A DNA stretch of 64,000 bases from Haliea alexandrii (GTDB taxonomy: Bacteria; Pseudomonadota; Gammaproteobacteria; Pseudomonadales; Halieaceae), in NCBI RefSeq assembly GCF_003719295.1, contig NZ_RFLW01000001.1:434001-498000 (forward strand), in the 5' to 3' direction. Below are positions 46,566 to 56,940 of this stretch, in pieces (within the stretch, counting starts at the first letter, position 1; every line of letters starts with the position of its first letter). The notes under the pieces were generated by a model that had not been told where the DNA came from, did not search any database, and saw only the letters and a program-made list of their open reading frames with translations. A program made the position numbers and the translations under genes.

Positions 46566-47536
46566 GCGTCGCCGAGGGCAAGCCGCGTCGCGATGGCGCC
46601 AGTGCTCGTCGCACGCGCCTGCGCCATTTACTGCAGGGCTGGCTGGCCCACCACCGGCTATCTGCCGCGGATAGCCTGGCGCGCGTGCTTGATCACCCGT
46701 TTGCCAGTGCCCTCACCTGGCTGGTAATCGGCATTGCGCTGGCGCTGCCGGCTGCACTGACCGTGGCGCTGGACAATGCCCGGGCGCTCAGCGACCGCTG
46801 GGACAGTCCGGCGCAACTGTCTCTATTCCTGGGTGGCTCGGTGGGTGGCGAGGAGGCGCAGGCCCTGCAGGATACGCTCCAGCAGCGGCCAGACATCGAA
46901 CAGGTGGTGTTTGTCTCGCGCGATGATGCACTCGCCGAATTCAGCGCCCTTTCCGGATTTGCCGATGTGCTCGAGACACTGGAGCGCAACCCGCTCCCGG
47001 ACGTTCTGCTGGTGACACCGGTGCCCGGTAGCGACGCGCTGGCGCCGCTCTACGAACAGCTCAAAGGTGACCCGCGCGTCGCGGAGGTGGTGCTGGACAT
47101 GGCCTGGCTGGAGCGACTGAATACCCTCATGCAGCTAAGTCGGCGCGTGGTGCTGGCGCTGGGTAGTGTGCTGGTGGCGGGAGTGGTGCTGATTCTGGGC
47201 AACACCATCCGCCTGGCCATCGAGAGCCGGCGCGAGGAGATCGTGGTGATCAAACTGGTCGGCGGCAGCAATGCTTTCGTGCGCCGCCCCTTCCTCTACA
47301 CGGGCCTCTGGTACGGGGTAGGGGGAGGCGTGTTCGCGGCGCTGCTGGTGGCCTCGGCGCTGTGGTTTCTCGGCGGGCCGGTGACACGCCTCGCCGAACT
47401 CTACCAGAGCAATTTCCGGCTGGGCGGTCTGGGCATCATGGGCAGCCTGAATCTGGTCCTCATTGGCGGCGTACTGGGGCTGGCGGGCGCGTGGCTGGCG
47501 GTGACCCGGCACCTGCGTTTGATTGCTCCGCGCTAG
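46562..47536 (+). CDS. ftsX: Cell division protein FtsX
   Basis: A 324-residue membrane partner of FtsE. A cytoplasmic N-terminus (~1-45) leads to a first helix (FASALTWLVIGIALALPAAL), then a periplasmic loop (~70-180) with the region QLSLFLGG and VVFVSRDDALAEF that in E. coli binds EnvC. Three C-terminal helices follow (VVLALGSVLVAGVVLILGNT, YGVGGGVFAALLVASALWFL, LVLIGGVLGLAGAWL), with IRLAIESRREEIVVIKLVGG between the first two. Length is near E. coli FtsX (352). rpoH follows. Confidence 0.94.
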   Translation: MSVAEGKPRRDGASARRTRLRHLLQGWLAHHRLSAADSLARVLDHPFASALTWLVIGIALALPAALTVALDNARALSDRWDSPAQLSLFLGGSVGGEEAQALQDTLQQRPDIEQVVFVSRDDALAEFSALSGFADVLETLERNPLPDVLLVTPVPGSDALAPLYEQLKGDPRVAEVVLDMAWLERLNTLMQLSRRVVLALGSVLVAGVVLILGNTIRLAIESRREEIVVIKLVGGSNAFVRRPFLYTGLWYGVGGGVFAALLVASALWFLGGPVTRLAELYQSNFRLGGLGIMGSLNLVLIGGVLGLAGAWLAVTRHLRLIAPR

Positions 47537-47569
47537 GCAGGACACGCCTTGCAGGGAACTTTTCCGTCG

Positions 47570-47596
47570 TTAGCACTCTAATACAAAGAGTGCTAG
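47570..47596. promoter_or_regulatory. CIRCE operator (HrcA site) upstream of rpoH
   Basis: TTAGCACTC (47570-47578), nine bases, then GAGTGCTAG (47588-47596). The CIRCE consensus is TTAGCACTC-N9-GAGTGCTAA; only the last base differs. The spacing is exactly nine. It lies between ftsX and rpoH and covers the likely rpoH promoter. Confidence 0.9.
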
Positions 47597-47599
47597 AAT
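47570..47599 (+). promoter_or_regulatory. Candidate rpoH promoter overlapped by CIRCE
   Basis: TTAGCA (47570-47575, four of six -35 matches) and TAGAAT (47594-47599, close to -10) are spaced 18 bases. Both boxes lie in or touch the CIRCE arms, so bound HrcA would exclude RNA polymerase. Transcription would begin near 47606. Confidence 0.5.
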
Positions 47600-47627
47600 T
47601 CGGCACATGACAGAGGGGAAACATCGC

Positions 47628-48482
47628 ATGAGCAAAGCGTTGCTGCCGGTCGACCAGATGGTCCCGGGTGCCAATCTTGCCGCCTACGTGCAGGCCGTAA
47701 GCACCATTCCGCTGCTGACACCGGAGCGCGAGAAGGCGCTGGCGGAAGACCTCTTTTTCAACAGCAATCTTGAGGCCGCGCGCGAGCTGGTCATGTCGCA
47801 CCTGCGCTTTGTGGTGCACATCGCGCGCAGCTACTCCGGCTACGGCCTGTCCGAGGCCGACCTCATTCAGGAAGGCAATGTAGGCCTGATGAAAGCGGTC
47901 AAGCGCTTCAACCCGGAAAAGGGCGTGCGCCTGGTGTCGTTCGCCGTGCACTGGATCAAGGCCGAGATGCACGAGTTCATCCTGCGCAACTGGCGCATCG
48001 TCAAGGTCGCCACCACCAAGGCCCAGCGCAAACTGTTTTTCAACCTCCGCGGTGCGAAGAAAGACCTGTCTTGGCTCAGTCACGAAGAAGCGCAGGCGGT
48101 AGCGGATGACCTGGGTGTTGATATCGCCGAAGTGCAGCGCATGGAAGGCCGGCTCAGTAGCCGTGATGTCGCCTTTGATTCGCCGGTAGGGCAGGACGAA
48201 GACGACGCCTGGCAGGCACCGCAATACTACCTGGAAGACCAGCGCAGCGACCCCGCCCTGTCTGTTGAGTCGGACAATTGGCAGGAAAACAGTGAAGAAC
48301 AGCTCTACCACGCATTGTCCGAACTGGATGAGCGCAGCCGCGACATCCTCGCCCAGCGCTGGTTGGCGGAGAAAAAGGCCACGCTGCACGAGCTGGCGGC
48401 CAAGTACGAGGTGTCTGCGGAGCGCATTCGTCAGCTCGAACAGAACGCCATGAAGAAATTGCGCAGCGCTATCGCCGCCTGA
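47628..48482 (+). CDS. rpoH: Heat-shock sigma factor sigma-32
   Basis: A 284-residue sigma factor, the same length as E. coli RpoH, directing RNA polymerase to chaperone and protease genes. Region 2 contains SHLRFVVHIARSYSGYGLSEADLIQEGN and MKAVKRFNPEKGVRLVSFAV; the RpoH-specific box is TTKAQRKLFFNLR; region 4.2 ends EVSAERIRQLEQNAMKKLR. The ATG at 47628 follows GAGGGGAA; an in-frame ATG at 47607 adds seven residues and has no such site. It lies behind ftsX, as in E. coli, but with its own CIRCE-marked promoter and a strong terminator after it. Confidence 0.97.
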   Translation: MSKALLPVDQMVPGANLAAYVQAVSTIPLLTPEREKALAEDLFFNSNLEAARELVMSHLRFVVHIARSYSGYGLSEADLIQEGNVGLMKAVKRFNPEKGVRLVSFAVHWIKAEMHEFILRNWRIVKVATTKAQRKLFFNLRGAKKDLSWLSHEEAQAVADDLGVDIAEVQRMEGRLSSRDVAFDSPVGQDEDDAWQAPQYYLEDQRSDPALSVESDNWQENSEEQLYHALSELDERSRDILAQRWLAEKKATLHELAAKYEVSAERIRQLEQNAMKKLRSAIAA

Positions 48483-48491
48483 AGCATCCCC

Positions 48492-48521
48492 GGGGGTGCT
48501 ACACTGCACCCCCCTGTTTTT
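48492..48521 (+). terminator. Intrinsic terminator after rpoH
   Basis: GGGGGTGC (48492-48499) pairs perfectly with GCACCCCC (48506-48513) over a 6-base loop, followed by CTGTTTTT. It lies 9 bases after the rpoH stop and just before the DUF423 gene. Confidence 0.88.
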
Positions 48522-48532
48522 CGGAGCCTCCC

Positions 48533-48910
48533 ATGGCGCAGTTTTTCATTGCCAGCGCGGCTATCAGCGGCGCCCTCGCCGTCAGCTTTGGCGCCTTCGG
48601 TGCCCACGCCCTGAAAGCCCGGCTGGATAGCTATTCCCTGGACGTCTTCGAGACCGCCGTTCAATACCACTTTATTCATTCTCTCGCCCTGCTCGGGGTA
48701 GGCATCCTGCTGGTGCAGAACAGCGAGCTGGCCCTGCTGCGCAGCAGTGGCTGGCTGTTCCTGCTCGGCATGCTGCTGTTTTCCGGTAGCCTCTACGTGC
48801 TCAGCCTGTCGGGCCTGCGCTGGCTCGGTGCCATTGCGCCACTTGGTGGCCTGTCGTTTATCGCCGCCTGGGGTTGCCTGGCGGCCGCGAGCTGGAAACT
48901 GGCTGGCTGA
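48533..48910 (+). CDS. DUF423 family membrane protein
   Basis: A 125-residue protein with four predicted membrane helices. The start [24 protein letters not shown], the conserved [19 protein letters not shown] and the C-terminal [17 protein letters not shown] are typical of DUF423/YgdD. Its function is unknown. The stop overlaps the trmB start by one base (TGATG), so the two genes are coupled. Confidence 0.9.
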   Translation: MAQFFIASAAISGALAVSFGAFGAHALKARLDSYSLDVFETAVQYHFIHSLALLGVGILLVQNSELALLRSSGWLFLLGMLLFSGSLYVLSLSGLRWLGAIAPLGGLSFIAAWGCLAAASWKLAG

Positions 48911-49599
48911 TGAGTGACAACAGCCAGCGCCCCATTCGCAGCTACGTACTGCGCATGGGGCGGCTTACCACCGGCCAGCAACGCGCCTGGGATACCTACT
49001 GGCCGCGCTACGGCCTGCTGCATGGCGATGGCATGCTCGATTACCAGAAGGTGTTTGGTCGCGACGCGCCGCGTGTGCTGGAAATCGGCTTCGGCATGGG
49101 GCAATCCTTCGTCGAGATGGCCGCGGCAGCGCCCGCGACGGACTTTATCGGCATTGAGGTGCACCGTCCCGGCGTGGGGAAAATGCTGCACAGCATGGCC
49201 GAGCGCGGTGTGGAAAATATCCGCGTGTACTGTCACGACGCGGTGGACGTGTTGCGCGACTGCATTGCCCCCGGCTCGCTCGATACCATCCAGATCTTCT
49301 TCCCCGACCCCTGGCACAAAAAGCGCCACCATAAGCGGCGCCTGATCCAGCCGGCTTTTACCGCAACGCTGGTGGACTACCTGAAGCCCGGCGGCGTGCT
49401 GCACCTGGCGACCGATTGGGAAAACTACGCGCAGCAGATGCTGGACGTGCTGGATGCCACCCCGGGCCTGGTCAACCAGGCGTCCGATGGGCTGTATGTC
49501 CCGCGCCCGGCACACCGACCGCTGACCAAGTTCGAGCAGCGCGGCGAGCGCCTGGGGCACGGCGTCTGGGATCTCATGTTCTGTCGCAGCGTCGACTGA
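48910..49599 (+). CDS. trmB: tRNA (guanine-46-N7)-methyltransferase
   Basis: A 229-residue SAM-dependent enzyme forming m7G46 in tRNA variable loops. [16 protein letters not shown] is SAM motif [15 protein letters not shown] follows, and [19 protein letters not shown] is the TrmB catalytic/RNA-binding signature. The C-terminus has the [19 protein letters not shown] region seen in homologues. The ATG at 48910 is preferred over an in-frame start at 48874 because it overlaps the DUF423 stop and gives the usual N-terminus. Confidence 0.96.
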   Translation: MSDNSQRPIRSYVLRMGRLTTGQQRAWDTYWPRYGLLHGDGMLDYQKVFGRDAPRVLEIGFGMGQSFVEMAAAAPATDFIGIEVHRPGVGKMLHSMAERGVENIRVYCHDAVDVLRDCIAPGSLDTIQIFFPDPWHKKRHHKRRLIQPAFTATLVDYLKPGGVLHLATDWENYAQQMLDVLDATPGLVNQASDGLYVPRPAHRPLTKFEQRGERLGHGVWDLMFCRSVD

Positions 49600-49630
49600 A
49601 GCCCAGCCGTGCGCGCCCGAGGGGATGCCC

Positions 49631-50776
49631 TCAGGCGAGGAATTCCGTAATCACCGAGTCGAGAAAGCGGCGCCCCAGGGCGCTGGCGCGTACCCGTGTG
49701 CCCTCCTGCAGCAGCAGGCCGCGAGCGGTCAGTGTATCCAGTGCCGGTTGCAGGGTGGATGGCGGGAGTCCGGTGCGCGCCGTGTAGTCCGTCAGGGCGA
49801 AGCCGCTGTTCAGGCGCAGGGCGTTGAGCATATATTCGCCGGGCTTTTCGGCGTCTGCCAGCCACTGGGGCTGGACGCGCCAGTCGCCCGCCGCCGCGAG
49901 GTAAGCGTCCGGCTGGCGCCGTTTGGCATAGCGCAGAATACGGCCATCGGGGAAACTCACCTTGCCGTGCGCGCCCGCCCCGATACCCAGGTAGTCGCCG
50001 AACTGCCAGTAGTTCAGGTTGTGCCGACACTGCTCACCGGCCGCGGCCCAGGCCGATACTTCGTACTGCTCCAGGCCAGCCGTCGCGAGCTGGACCTCGC
50101 CGGCATCCTGAATATCCGCCAGCACGTCCTCCACAGGCAGCATGGGCGGCTGTTTGTAGAAAACCGTGTTCTGCTCGATGGTCAGCTGGTACCAGGAGAG
50201 GTGCCCGGTGTGGTAGCCAGTGGCCGTTGCCAGATCGGCCATGGCCGCGCTTGCACCCTGCGCGGGCAGCCCGTGCATCAGGTCGAGGTTGATACGCTGA
50301 AACCCTGCGCGGCGCGCAGCGCTTACCGCGGCGTGCGCTTGATCACTGTCGTGCACCCGGCCCAGCGCCGTGAGCTGTTCATTGCGAAAGGACTGTATGC
50401 CCAGCGACAGGCGGTTGATGCCGGCAGCGCGAAACCCCGCAAACTTCTCCGCCTCCGCGCTGCCCGGGTTGGCTTCCAGAGTGGCTTCGAGAGTGTCCGC
50501 CAGCGCTACCCGCTGCCCGATACCCTGCATCAGTCGACCGATGCCGGCAGCGCTGAACAGGCTCGGTGTACCGCCACCGATGAACAGCGTCTGGATCACG
50601 CGGCCCTGCACGAAGGGCAGGTCGGCCTCGAGGTCTGCCAGCAGGCTATCGATATAGGCCGTTTCCGGCAGGTTGCTGGATTCGTGTGAGTTGAAATCGC
50701 AGTAGGGGCATTTGCGCTCGCACCAGGGCAGGTGCACATACAGTGCCAGCGGGGGTAGTTGCAGCAGTTCGCCCAT
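49631..50776 (-). CDS. hemW: Radical SAM heme chaperone HemW
   Basis: A 381-residue radical SAM protein that binds and delivers heme; it was long misnamed a coproporphyrinogen oxidase. The cluster motif CERKCPYCDF gives CxxxCxxC at Cys19, 23 and 26. LFIGGGTPSLF, GAGAHGKVSF and the C-terminal HemN-like winged region (GFALTDYTARTG) follow. It starts one base inside the stop of rdgB and is the last gene of the run yggS-proC-yggT-metX-metW-DUF4426-rdgB-hemW. An HemN identity is less likely given the length and N-terminus. Confidence 0.94.
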   Translation of the reverse strand: MGELLQLPPLALYVHLPWCERKCPYCDFNSHESSNLPETAYIDSLLADLEADLPFVQGRVIQTLFIGGGTPSLFSAAGIGRLMQGIGQRVALADTLEATLEANPGSAEAEKFAGFRAAGINRLSLGIQSFRNEQLTALGRVHDSDQAHAAVSAARRAGFQRINLDLMHGLPAQGASAAMADLATATGYHTGHLSWYQLTIEQNTVFYKQPPMLPVEDVLADIQDAGEVQLATAGLEQYEVSAWAAAGEQCRHNLNYWQFGDYLGIGAGAHGKVSFPDGRILRYAKRRQPDAYLAAAGDWRVQPQWLADAEKPGEYMLNALRLNSGFALTDYTARTGLPPSTLQPALDTLTARGLLLQEGTRVRASALGRRFLDSVITEFLA

Positions 50777-51399
50777 CAGGGCGCCGGCTGTTGCAGACGG
50801 CGCTCCAGTGCCGCTGCCAGCTGCGCGCAGGCCTGTGCCCGGTGGCTCACGCGGTTCTTGGTGCGCGGAGCCAGCTGCGCCGCGCTGCAGGTGAACGCGG
50901 CGACGTGAAACAGCGGGTCGTAGCCAAAACCGCCCTCACCCTGGGGGGTCTCGAGAATATGGCCTTCCCAGCTTCCCTGGCAAATAATCGGCGTCGGATC
51001 ACCGGCGTGGCGCAGGTACACCAGCACGCACTGGTAGCGTGCGCTGCGTTCCGGCCACGGCACGCCCTGCAGCGCGGCCAGCAGCTTGCGATTGTTGCCT
51101 TCGTCGCCCGCCCCGGAGTAACGCGCCGAGTGAATACCCGGCGCGCCCTGCAGGTAATCCACTTCCAGCCCGGAATCGTCGGCAATAGCCGGCAGGCCGG
51201 TGTGTTCGGCGGCGGCGCGCGCCTTGAGGAGGGCGTTTTCCACAAACGTGAGCCCGGTTTCCGCCACATCCGGCACGCCGAATTCCGACTGTGCCTGTAG
51301 CAGGAAGCCCAGCGGGTCGAGAATGCGTGACAGTTCCGCCAGTTTGCCGGGGTTGCCACTTGCCAGCACCACGGCCTGTGCGTTGCGTGCGCTGCTCAT
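50776..51399 (-). CDS. rdgB: Non-canonical purine NTP pyrophosphatase (RdgB/HAM1)
   Basis: A 207-residue house-cleaning enzyme hydrolysing ITP, dITP and [21 protein letters not shown] is the N-terminal nucleotide motif; [20 protein letters not shown] and [24 protein letters not shown] carry the catalytic Asp and metal sites; [11 protein letters not shown] and SHRAQA close the active site. It overlaps its neighbours on both sides by one base. Confidence 0.96.
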   Translation of the reverse strand: MSSARNAQAVVLASGNPGKLAELSRILDPLGFLLQAQSEFGVPDVAETGLTFVENALLKARAAAEHTGLPAIADDSGLEVDYLQGAPGIHSARYSGAGDEGNNRKLLAALQGVPWPERSARYQCVLVYLRHAGDPTPIICQGSWEGHILETPQGEGGFGYDPLFHVAAFTCSAAQLAPRTKNRVSHRAQACAQLAAALERRLQQPAP

Positions 51400-51830
51400 C
51401 AGTTAACGTACAACTGGTGGCGATGCTCGAAACGATAGGTGGTATCGGCGCCTTCGGGGCGGAAATCAATCTCGAAAAAACGCCACTCTTCGTTGATGAA
51501 ACCGAATTCCGCTATGTAATAGATGGCGCCGCTCTCCCGCACTTCGAGGAACTCCAGGGATTCACCGGTTATCAGGTCGCGTGTGTAGCCCTGAATCATC
51601 ATCGCCCGCGCCTCGGTGCCATCGCCAACGTGCTCGCGAACCGCGAGGTTGAGAATAGCCCGGTTCTTGCCGCGGGTGATGCCATAGCTGGCGGCGACAC
51701 GCGGGTCGAGAAAGGTGGTGTTGACCACGCTGTAGTGCAACTCGTAGGGGCCGAAGCGCTCGGATTGCTGGGCGCTGGCGGTGCTGGTGAGCACCAGCAT
51801 GATCAGTGTCAGGCAAAATTTCTGGATCAT
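51399..51830 (-). CDS. DUF4426 exported protein
   Basis: A 143-residue protein with a signal peptide ([20 protein letters not shown]). The mature beta-rich part has [31 protein letters not shown], followed by LNLAVRE and [16 protein letters not shown], fitting the DUF4426 family usually found between metW and rdgB. Its function is unknown. The ATG at 51830 follows GAGGAGAG; an in-frame start at 51977 lies in metW and adds a basic tail. It overlaps rdgB by one base. Confidence 0.9.
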   Translation of the reverse strand: MIQKFCLTLIMLVLTSTASAQQSERFGPYELHYSVVNTTFLDPRVAASYGITRGKNRAILNLAVREHVGDGTEARAMMIQGYTRDLITGESLEFLEVRESGAIYYIAEFGFINEEWRFFEIDFRPEGADTTYRFEHRHQLYVN

Positions 51831-51840
51831 CGTTCTCTCC

Positions 51841-52431
51841 TCAGCGGCTGATGAGATAGATCGCGGTGACGGCGAACAGGTTGGGCCAGGCGCTCGCCAG
51901 CAGCGGCCGACGCAGGGTGTTGCCGACCATATCGCGGGCGAGTATGCGGATGCCCCGCTCCTCACACAACGCTTCAAAATCCGTCACCGTGCAAAAGTGG
52001 ATATTGGGCGTGTCATACCAGTTATACGGCATGAAACGGGAAACGGGCATGCGGCCCCGTGAACCCAAATACAGCCGGCAGCGCCAGTGCGCAAAATTGG
52101 GGAAGGTGACGATGCCCTGACGACCGATGCGCAGCATTTCCTCCAGCACGCGGTCCGGGTAGTGCACCGCCTGTAGCGCGTGTGCCATCACCACGGTATC
52201 GAAACTCTGGTCGGGGAAGTTGTCGAGACCCGCATCCATATCCTGTTCAACAATATCCAGGCCGCGGGAAACGGCATTGGTGATCTTGTCCGGGTCGATT
52301 TCCAGGCCCAGGCCGCGCACCTGGCGCTCCTTCGCCAGGCGTTGCAGGAATTCGCCGTTGCCACAGCCGAGATCGAGTACTCGTGAGCCGGGCTCGATCC
52401 AGCGCTGGATATGCGTGAGGTCGAGGCGCAT
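51841..52431 (-). CDS. metW: Methionine biosynthesis protein MetW
   Basis: A 196-residue methyltransferase-fold protein. VLDLGCGNGEFLQRLAKE is SAM motif I, GLDIVEQDMDAGLDNFPDQS follows, and PVSRFMPYNWYDTPNIHFCT is characteristic of MetW. In Pseudomonas and Xanthomonas relatives it works with MetX, being needed for homoserine acyltransferase activity. Here its start overlaps the metX stop by one base, consistent with a complex made in fixed ratio. Confidence 0.94.
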   Translation of the reverse strand: MRLDLTHIQRWIEPGSRVLDLGCGNGEFLQRLAKERQVRGLGLEIDPDKITNAVSRGLDIVEQDMDAGLDNFPDQSFDTVVMAHALQAVHYPDRVLEEMLRIGRQGIVTFPNFAHWRCRLYLGSRGRMPVSRFMPYNWYDTPNIHFCTVTDFEALCEERGIRILARDMVGNTLRRPLLASAWPNLFAVTAIYLISR

Positions 52432-53567
52432 CAGCAGTCTCCCCGCACGCGCTGCATATACGCCGTGAACAGCGCCAGATAACGCGGAATGGGCATGAGG
52501 AAGGCGTCGTGTCCCTCATCGGCCTCGATTTCCGCATAGGTCACGGGCCGGTCGGCGGCGATCAGTGCATCCACGATCTCGCGCGAGCGGCTGGGCGAAA
52601 ACCGCCAGTCGGTAGAGAACGACAGCACCAGGAAGCTGCACTGTGCGCTGCGGAAGGCCGCCACCGGGTCGTCACCGTATTCACGGGCCAGGTCGAAGAA
52701 GTCCAGTGCCTGTGTCATCAAAATATAGGTGTTGGCGTCGAAGCTGCCGGAAAACTGGCTACCCTGGTAGCGCAAGTAACTCTGCACCTGGAATTCGGCG
52801 ATCTCCTCTTCACCCAGCTCGAGACTGCCGGAACGCAGGTCGCGACCGAACTTGTTGGCCATGGCATCGTCGGACAGATAGGTAATGTGGCCGACCATGC
52901 GCGCCAGCGCCAGCCCCTTGGCCGGCAGTGTGTTGTGCGTCAGGTAGTGGCCCTCGGCGAAGTCGGGATCGGCCTGGATAGCCTGCCGGGCGATCTCGTT
53001 GAAGGCAATATTCTGGGCGCTCAGGCGCAGCGCGGAGGCGATCACGACACAGTGGCGCAGGCGCTGCGGGTAAAGCAGTGCCCAGCGCATGGCCTGCATG
53101 CCACCCAGGCTGCCGCCGACCACGGCAGCCCAGCAGTCGATACCGAGCAGGTCCGCTAAACGGGCCTGGCTGTGCACCCAGTCGCGTACCCGCAGTGAGG
53201 GAAAGTCCGGGCCCCAGGGCGCAGCGGTGTTAGGGTTGATGCTGACCGGGCCGGTAGAGCCGTGGCAGCCGCCGAGATTGTTCAGGCTCACCACAAAAAA
53301 GTGGTTGGTGTCGATCGGTTTGCCCGGCCCAATGCACTCGTCCCACCAGCCGGGTTTGCGGTCGTCGGCGCTGTGGTAGCCGGCTGCGTGATGGTGGCCG
53401 GAAAGCGCGTGGCATACCAGAATCGCGTTGGAACGCGCGCTGTTCAGCGTGCCGTAGGTTTCGTAGACCAGCTCGTAAGTCGCCAGTACACGGCCACAGG
53501 CCAGCGTCAGCGGCTCCTCGAAACGGGCGCGCTGTGGCGCGACAATGCCAACGGTCGAGGTTTTCAC
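52431..53567 (-). CDS. metX: Homoserine O-acyltransferase MetX
   Basis: A 378-residue alpha/beta-hydrolase enzyme acylating homoserine in methionine synthesis. The oxyanion/nucleophile region is [19 protein letters not shown] with Ser in GGSLGG; the catalytic Asp is in [12 protein letters not shown] and His in [23 protein letters not shown] resembles the usual NxLGGCxGSTGP. In gammaproteobacteria with a metW partner the acyl donor is generally succinyl-CoA, so O-succinyltransferase is more likely than O-acetyltransferase; sequence alone does not settle it. The GTG at 53567 is chosen; upstream codons to 53639 lie in yggT. Confidence 0.92.
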   Translation of the reverse strand: MKTSTVGIVAPQRARFEEPLTLACGRVLATYELVYETYGTLNSARSNAILVCHALSGHHHAAGYHSADDRKPGWWDECIGPGKPIDTNHFFVVSLNNLGGCHGSTGPVSINPNTAAPWGPDFPSLRVRDWVHSQARLADLLGIDCWAAVVGGSLGGMQAMRWALLYPQRLRHCVVIASALRLSAQNIAFNEIARQAIQADPDFAEGHYLTHNTLPAKGLALARMVGHITYLSDDAMANKFGRDLRSGSLELGEEEIAEFQVQSYLRYQGSQFSGSFDANTYILMTQALDFFDLAREYGDDPVAAFRSAQCSFLVLSFSTDWRFSPSRSREIVDALIAADRPVTYAEIEADEGHDAFLMPIPRYLALFTAYMQRVRGDC

Positions 53568-53577
53568 GCGGCGACGT

Positions 53578-54165
53578 TCAGAGCCCGATAACCAGGGCCG
53601 CAGGCAGGCCCGCCGCTGCCGCCATGTGTCCGAGCGCAATCTGGATCACGTTGATCAGGATGAACACCAGGATCGGCGAGAAGTCGATGCCGCCCATGTT
53701 CGGCAACATGCGGCGAAACGGCGCCATCACCGGCTCGGTGAGCTGGAAGAGCAGCAACAGCGCCGGGTGCCGGCCGCCGGGTGCGATCCAGCTGAGAATG
53801 ATCATGGCCAGCAGGGCAAAGAAATAGATATTCACCAGCAGACCGACAACGCCCAGCACGGACCACACGAGCAGTGTCATTATCCCCGGTGGCCCCAGGC
53901 CATTCAGCGCCAGCAGCGCGACAATCGCCGCCATCTGCAGCAGCAGCGCGAGCAGCAGTGTCGACAGGTCCAGGCCCCGGTAGGCGGGAATCACGCGGCG
54001 CACCGGCAGCACCAGCGGGTTGGTGACCTTGGCCAGAAACTGGCTCACGGGGTTGTAGAAGTCGGCTCTGACCAGCTGTAACAGGAAGCGCAGCAGGATG
54101 GCCAGCAATGCCAGATTGAGCGCCGTTTGCAACAAATAGGCCGCGATATCACTCAGTGCGTTCAT
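53578..54165 (-). CDS. yggT: YggT family membrane protein
   Basis: A 195-residue protein with two YGGT repeats: [30 protein letters not shown] in the first half and [30 protein letters not shown] in the second, each with the conserved N-P/P-V-x-x-x-R pattern. About five membrane helices are predicted. The function is uncertain; it may help membrane or division processes. The start overlaps proC by four bases, and metX follows after 10 bases. Confidence 0.93.
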   Translation of the reverse strand: MNALSDIAAYLLQTALNLALLAILLRFLLQLVRADFYNPVSQFLAKVTNPLVLPVRRVIPAYRGLDLSTLLLALLLQMAAIVALLALNGLGPPGIMTLLVWSVLGVVGLLVNIYFFALLAMIILSWIAPGGRHPALLLLFQLTEPVMAPFRRMLPNMGGIDFSPILVFILINVIQIALGHMAAAAGLPAALVIGL

Positions 54166-54995
54166 GGTGTCTCCTGCTCCGATGCGGCAGCCATGTCTGC
54201 GGCCCGCTGTTGCGCTGCGGTCATGGCGTGTGCCACCAGGTCGCGCAGCCCTTCGTGCTCGAAACACTCCACCGCGCGCTCAGTGGTGCCACCGGGGCTG
54301 GTGACGCGGCGTCTCAACTCCACCAGATCGACATCACTCTCCAGCGCCATGCGCGCCGCCCCAAGACCCGTCTGTCGGGTGAGGGCGGTGGCGCAGTCGC
54401 GAGACAGGCCCATGGCACAGCCGGCGTTGATCATGGCTTCCATGAACAGGAAGAAATACGCCGGGCCACTGCCAGACAGGGCGGTGATCGCGTCCAGCAG
54501 GGCTTCCTCATCGACCCACTGGACCAAGCCCACCGCGCCGAGAATGTTGTCGGCAAGGGCGCGCTGATCGTCGTTCACATGCGCATTCGCATACAGGCCA
54601 CTGGCACCGGCGCCGAGCAGGGCCGGTGTATTGGGCATGCAGCGCACGATGGCCGTTCCGCTACCCAGGGCGTTCTCTATACTCGCAACGGTGGTGCCCG
54701 CAGCGATGGAAATGACCAGCGCTCCGCGCGCGCGAACCGTTGCGGCGATGCTCGCCAGCGCCGCGTGCATGACCTGTGGCTTGACTGCCAAGATGACCAC
54801 ATCGGCGTTGGCGCAGGCTTGCGCGTTGTCGTTGTGGACATTGATTGGGCCGAGCCTGCGCAGGTTGGTCAGGCTCTCCGCGGAGGGGTCGGCGGCGTGC
54901 AGGTCAGCTGCGGAATGGCCGCTATCAAGCAGGCCCCCGATAATGCTCGAGGCCATATTGCCGGCGCCGATGAGAGTAATAGCCGCGTTGGTCAT
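54162..54995 (-). CDS. proC: Pyrroline-5-carboxylate reductase
   Basis: A 277-residue NAD(P)H-dependent enzyme, the last step of proline synthesis. The dinucleotide loop GAGNMASSIIGG is near residue 9, ILAVKPQVM and RCMPNTPALLGAGASG follow, and the C-terminal LSGSGPAYFFLFMEAM with RRRVTSPGGTT is diagnostic. The ATG at 54995 is chosen since homologues begin shortly before the GxGxM loop. It sits 59 bases downstream of yggS, a very frequent pairing. Confidence 0.96.
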   Translation of the reverse strand: MTNAAITLIGAGNMASSIIGGLLDSGHSAADLHAADPSAESLTNLRRLGPINVHNDNAQACANADVVILAVKPQVMHAALASIAATVRARGALVISIAAGTTVASIENALGSGTAIVRCMPNTPALLGAGASGLYANAHVNDDQRALADNILGAVGLVQWVDEEALLDAITALSGSGPAYFFLFMEAMINAGCAMGLSRDCATALTRQTGLGAARMALESDVDLVELRRRVTSPGGTTERAVECFEHEGLRDLVAHAMTAAQQRAADMAAASEQETP

Positions 54996-55054
54996 AATTC
55001 GTGTGTCGGTTGGTCTGGGGAAGGCGGCAGTATACACGCCGTGGCTGGGCGAAA

Positions 55055-55759
55055 TCATCCGCTCCCGCGCGTGCTGCGGGGGCCGAAAATATCCGTGCCC
55101 ACGCGCACCATGGTAGCGCCTTCGGCGATGGCCGCTTCCAGGTCGCCCGACATGCCCATGGACAGTGTGTCCAGCTGTGGCAGTGTTGCCTGCAGGGCGG
55201 CCAGCGCTGCCTGTAGCCGCGCGAAGGGCAGGCGCTGTGCGGCAAAGGTCTCGGCGGGTGCAGGGATGGCCATCAAACCGCGCAGTTGCAGCCCTGGCAG
55301 TTGTGCCACCGCAGCGGCCAGTTCCGCCAGTTCACCCGGCTCCACGCCGGACTTGCTGTTTTCACCGGAGATGTTCACCTGCAGGCACACCTGCAGGTCG
55401 GCCAGCTGCGGCGGGCGTTGTGCGCTGAGGCGCTGGGCGATTTTCAGCCGGTCCACACTGTGCACCCAGTCGAAATGCTCGGCGATGGCGCGGGTCTTGT
55501 TGGACTGGATCGGCCCGATGAAGTGCCAGCAGAGGCCGAGATCGGCCAGCGCCTCGACCTTGGCCAGACCTTCCTGCAGGTAATTCTCGCCGAAATCCCG
55601 CAGCCCCAGCGCAGCCGCGGCGCGCACCTCGTCCGCCGAGCGGGTTTTGCTGACGGCGAGCAGACGTATCGCCCCCGGCGCGCGCTGGCTTTTTTCCGCG
55701 CTGAGTCGTACTCTTTCGAGGAGCCTGGAAATCCGTTGAGTGAGCTGTTCGTTTTGCAT
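55055..55759 (-). CDS. yggS: YggS family PLP-binding homeostasis protein
   Basis: A 234-residue single-domain PLP protein with an alanine-racemase-like barrel. Lys in LLAVSKTRSADEVRAA binds PLP; DFGENYLQEGLAKVEAL, WHFIGPIQSNKTRAIAEHFDWVHSVDR and LSMGMSGDLEAAIAEGATMVRVG are conserved. It controls free PLP and related vitamer levels rather than catalysing a known reaction. It heads the run proC-yggT-metX and is divergent to pilT, with ~120 bases between starts. Confidence 0.95.
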   Translation of the reverse strand: MQNEQLTQRISRLLERVRLSAEKSQRAPGAIRLLAVSKTRSADEVRAAAALGLRDFGENYLQEGLAKVEALADLGLCWHFIGPIQSNKTRAIAEHFDWVHSVDRLKIAQRLSAQRPPQLADLQVCLQVNISGENSKSGVEPGELAELAAAVAQLPGLQLRGLMAIPAPAETFAAQRLPFARLQAALAALQATLPQLDTLSMGMSGDLEAAIAEGATMVRVGTDIFGPRSTRGSG

Positions 55760-55881
55760 GAGGCAGATGGTAGCGGATTCCGCTACTGCCAGGCGAGTTG
55801 AGAATAATCGGTTGCCGCGCCATGAGGTGTGAGCAGCAGTATCCGGCGCTCGCGCCGGACCGGCCCAGAGGGAGTGGAACG

Positions 55882-56916
<1,035 letters not shown>

Positions 56917-56940
56917 TACTCAAGGATGGGAGATCGGGCC

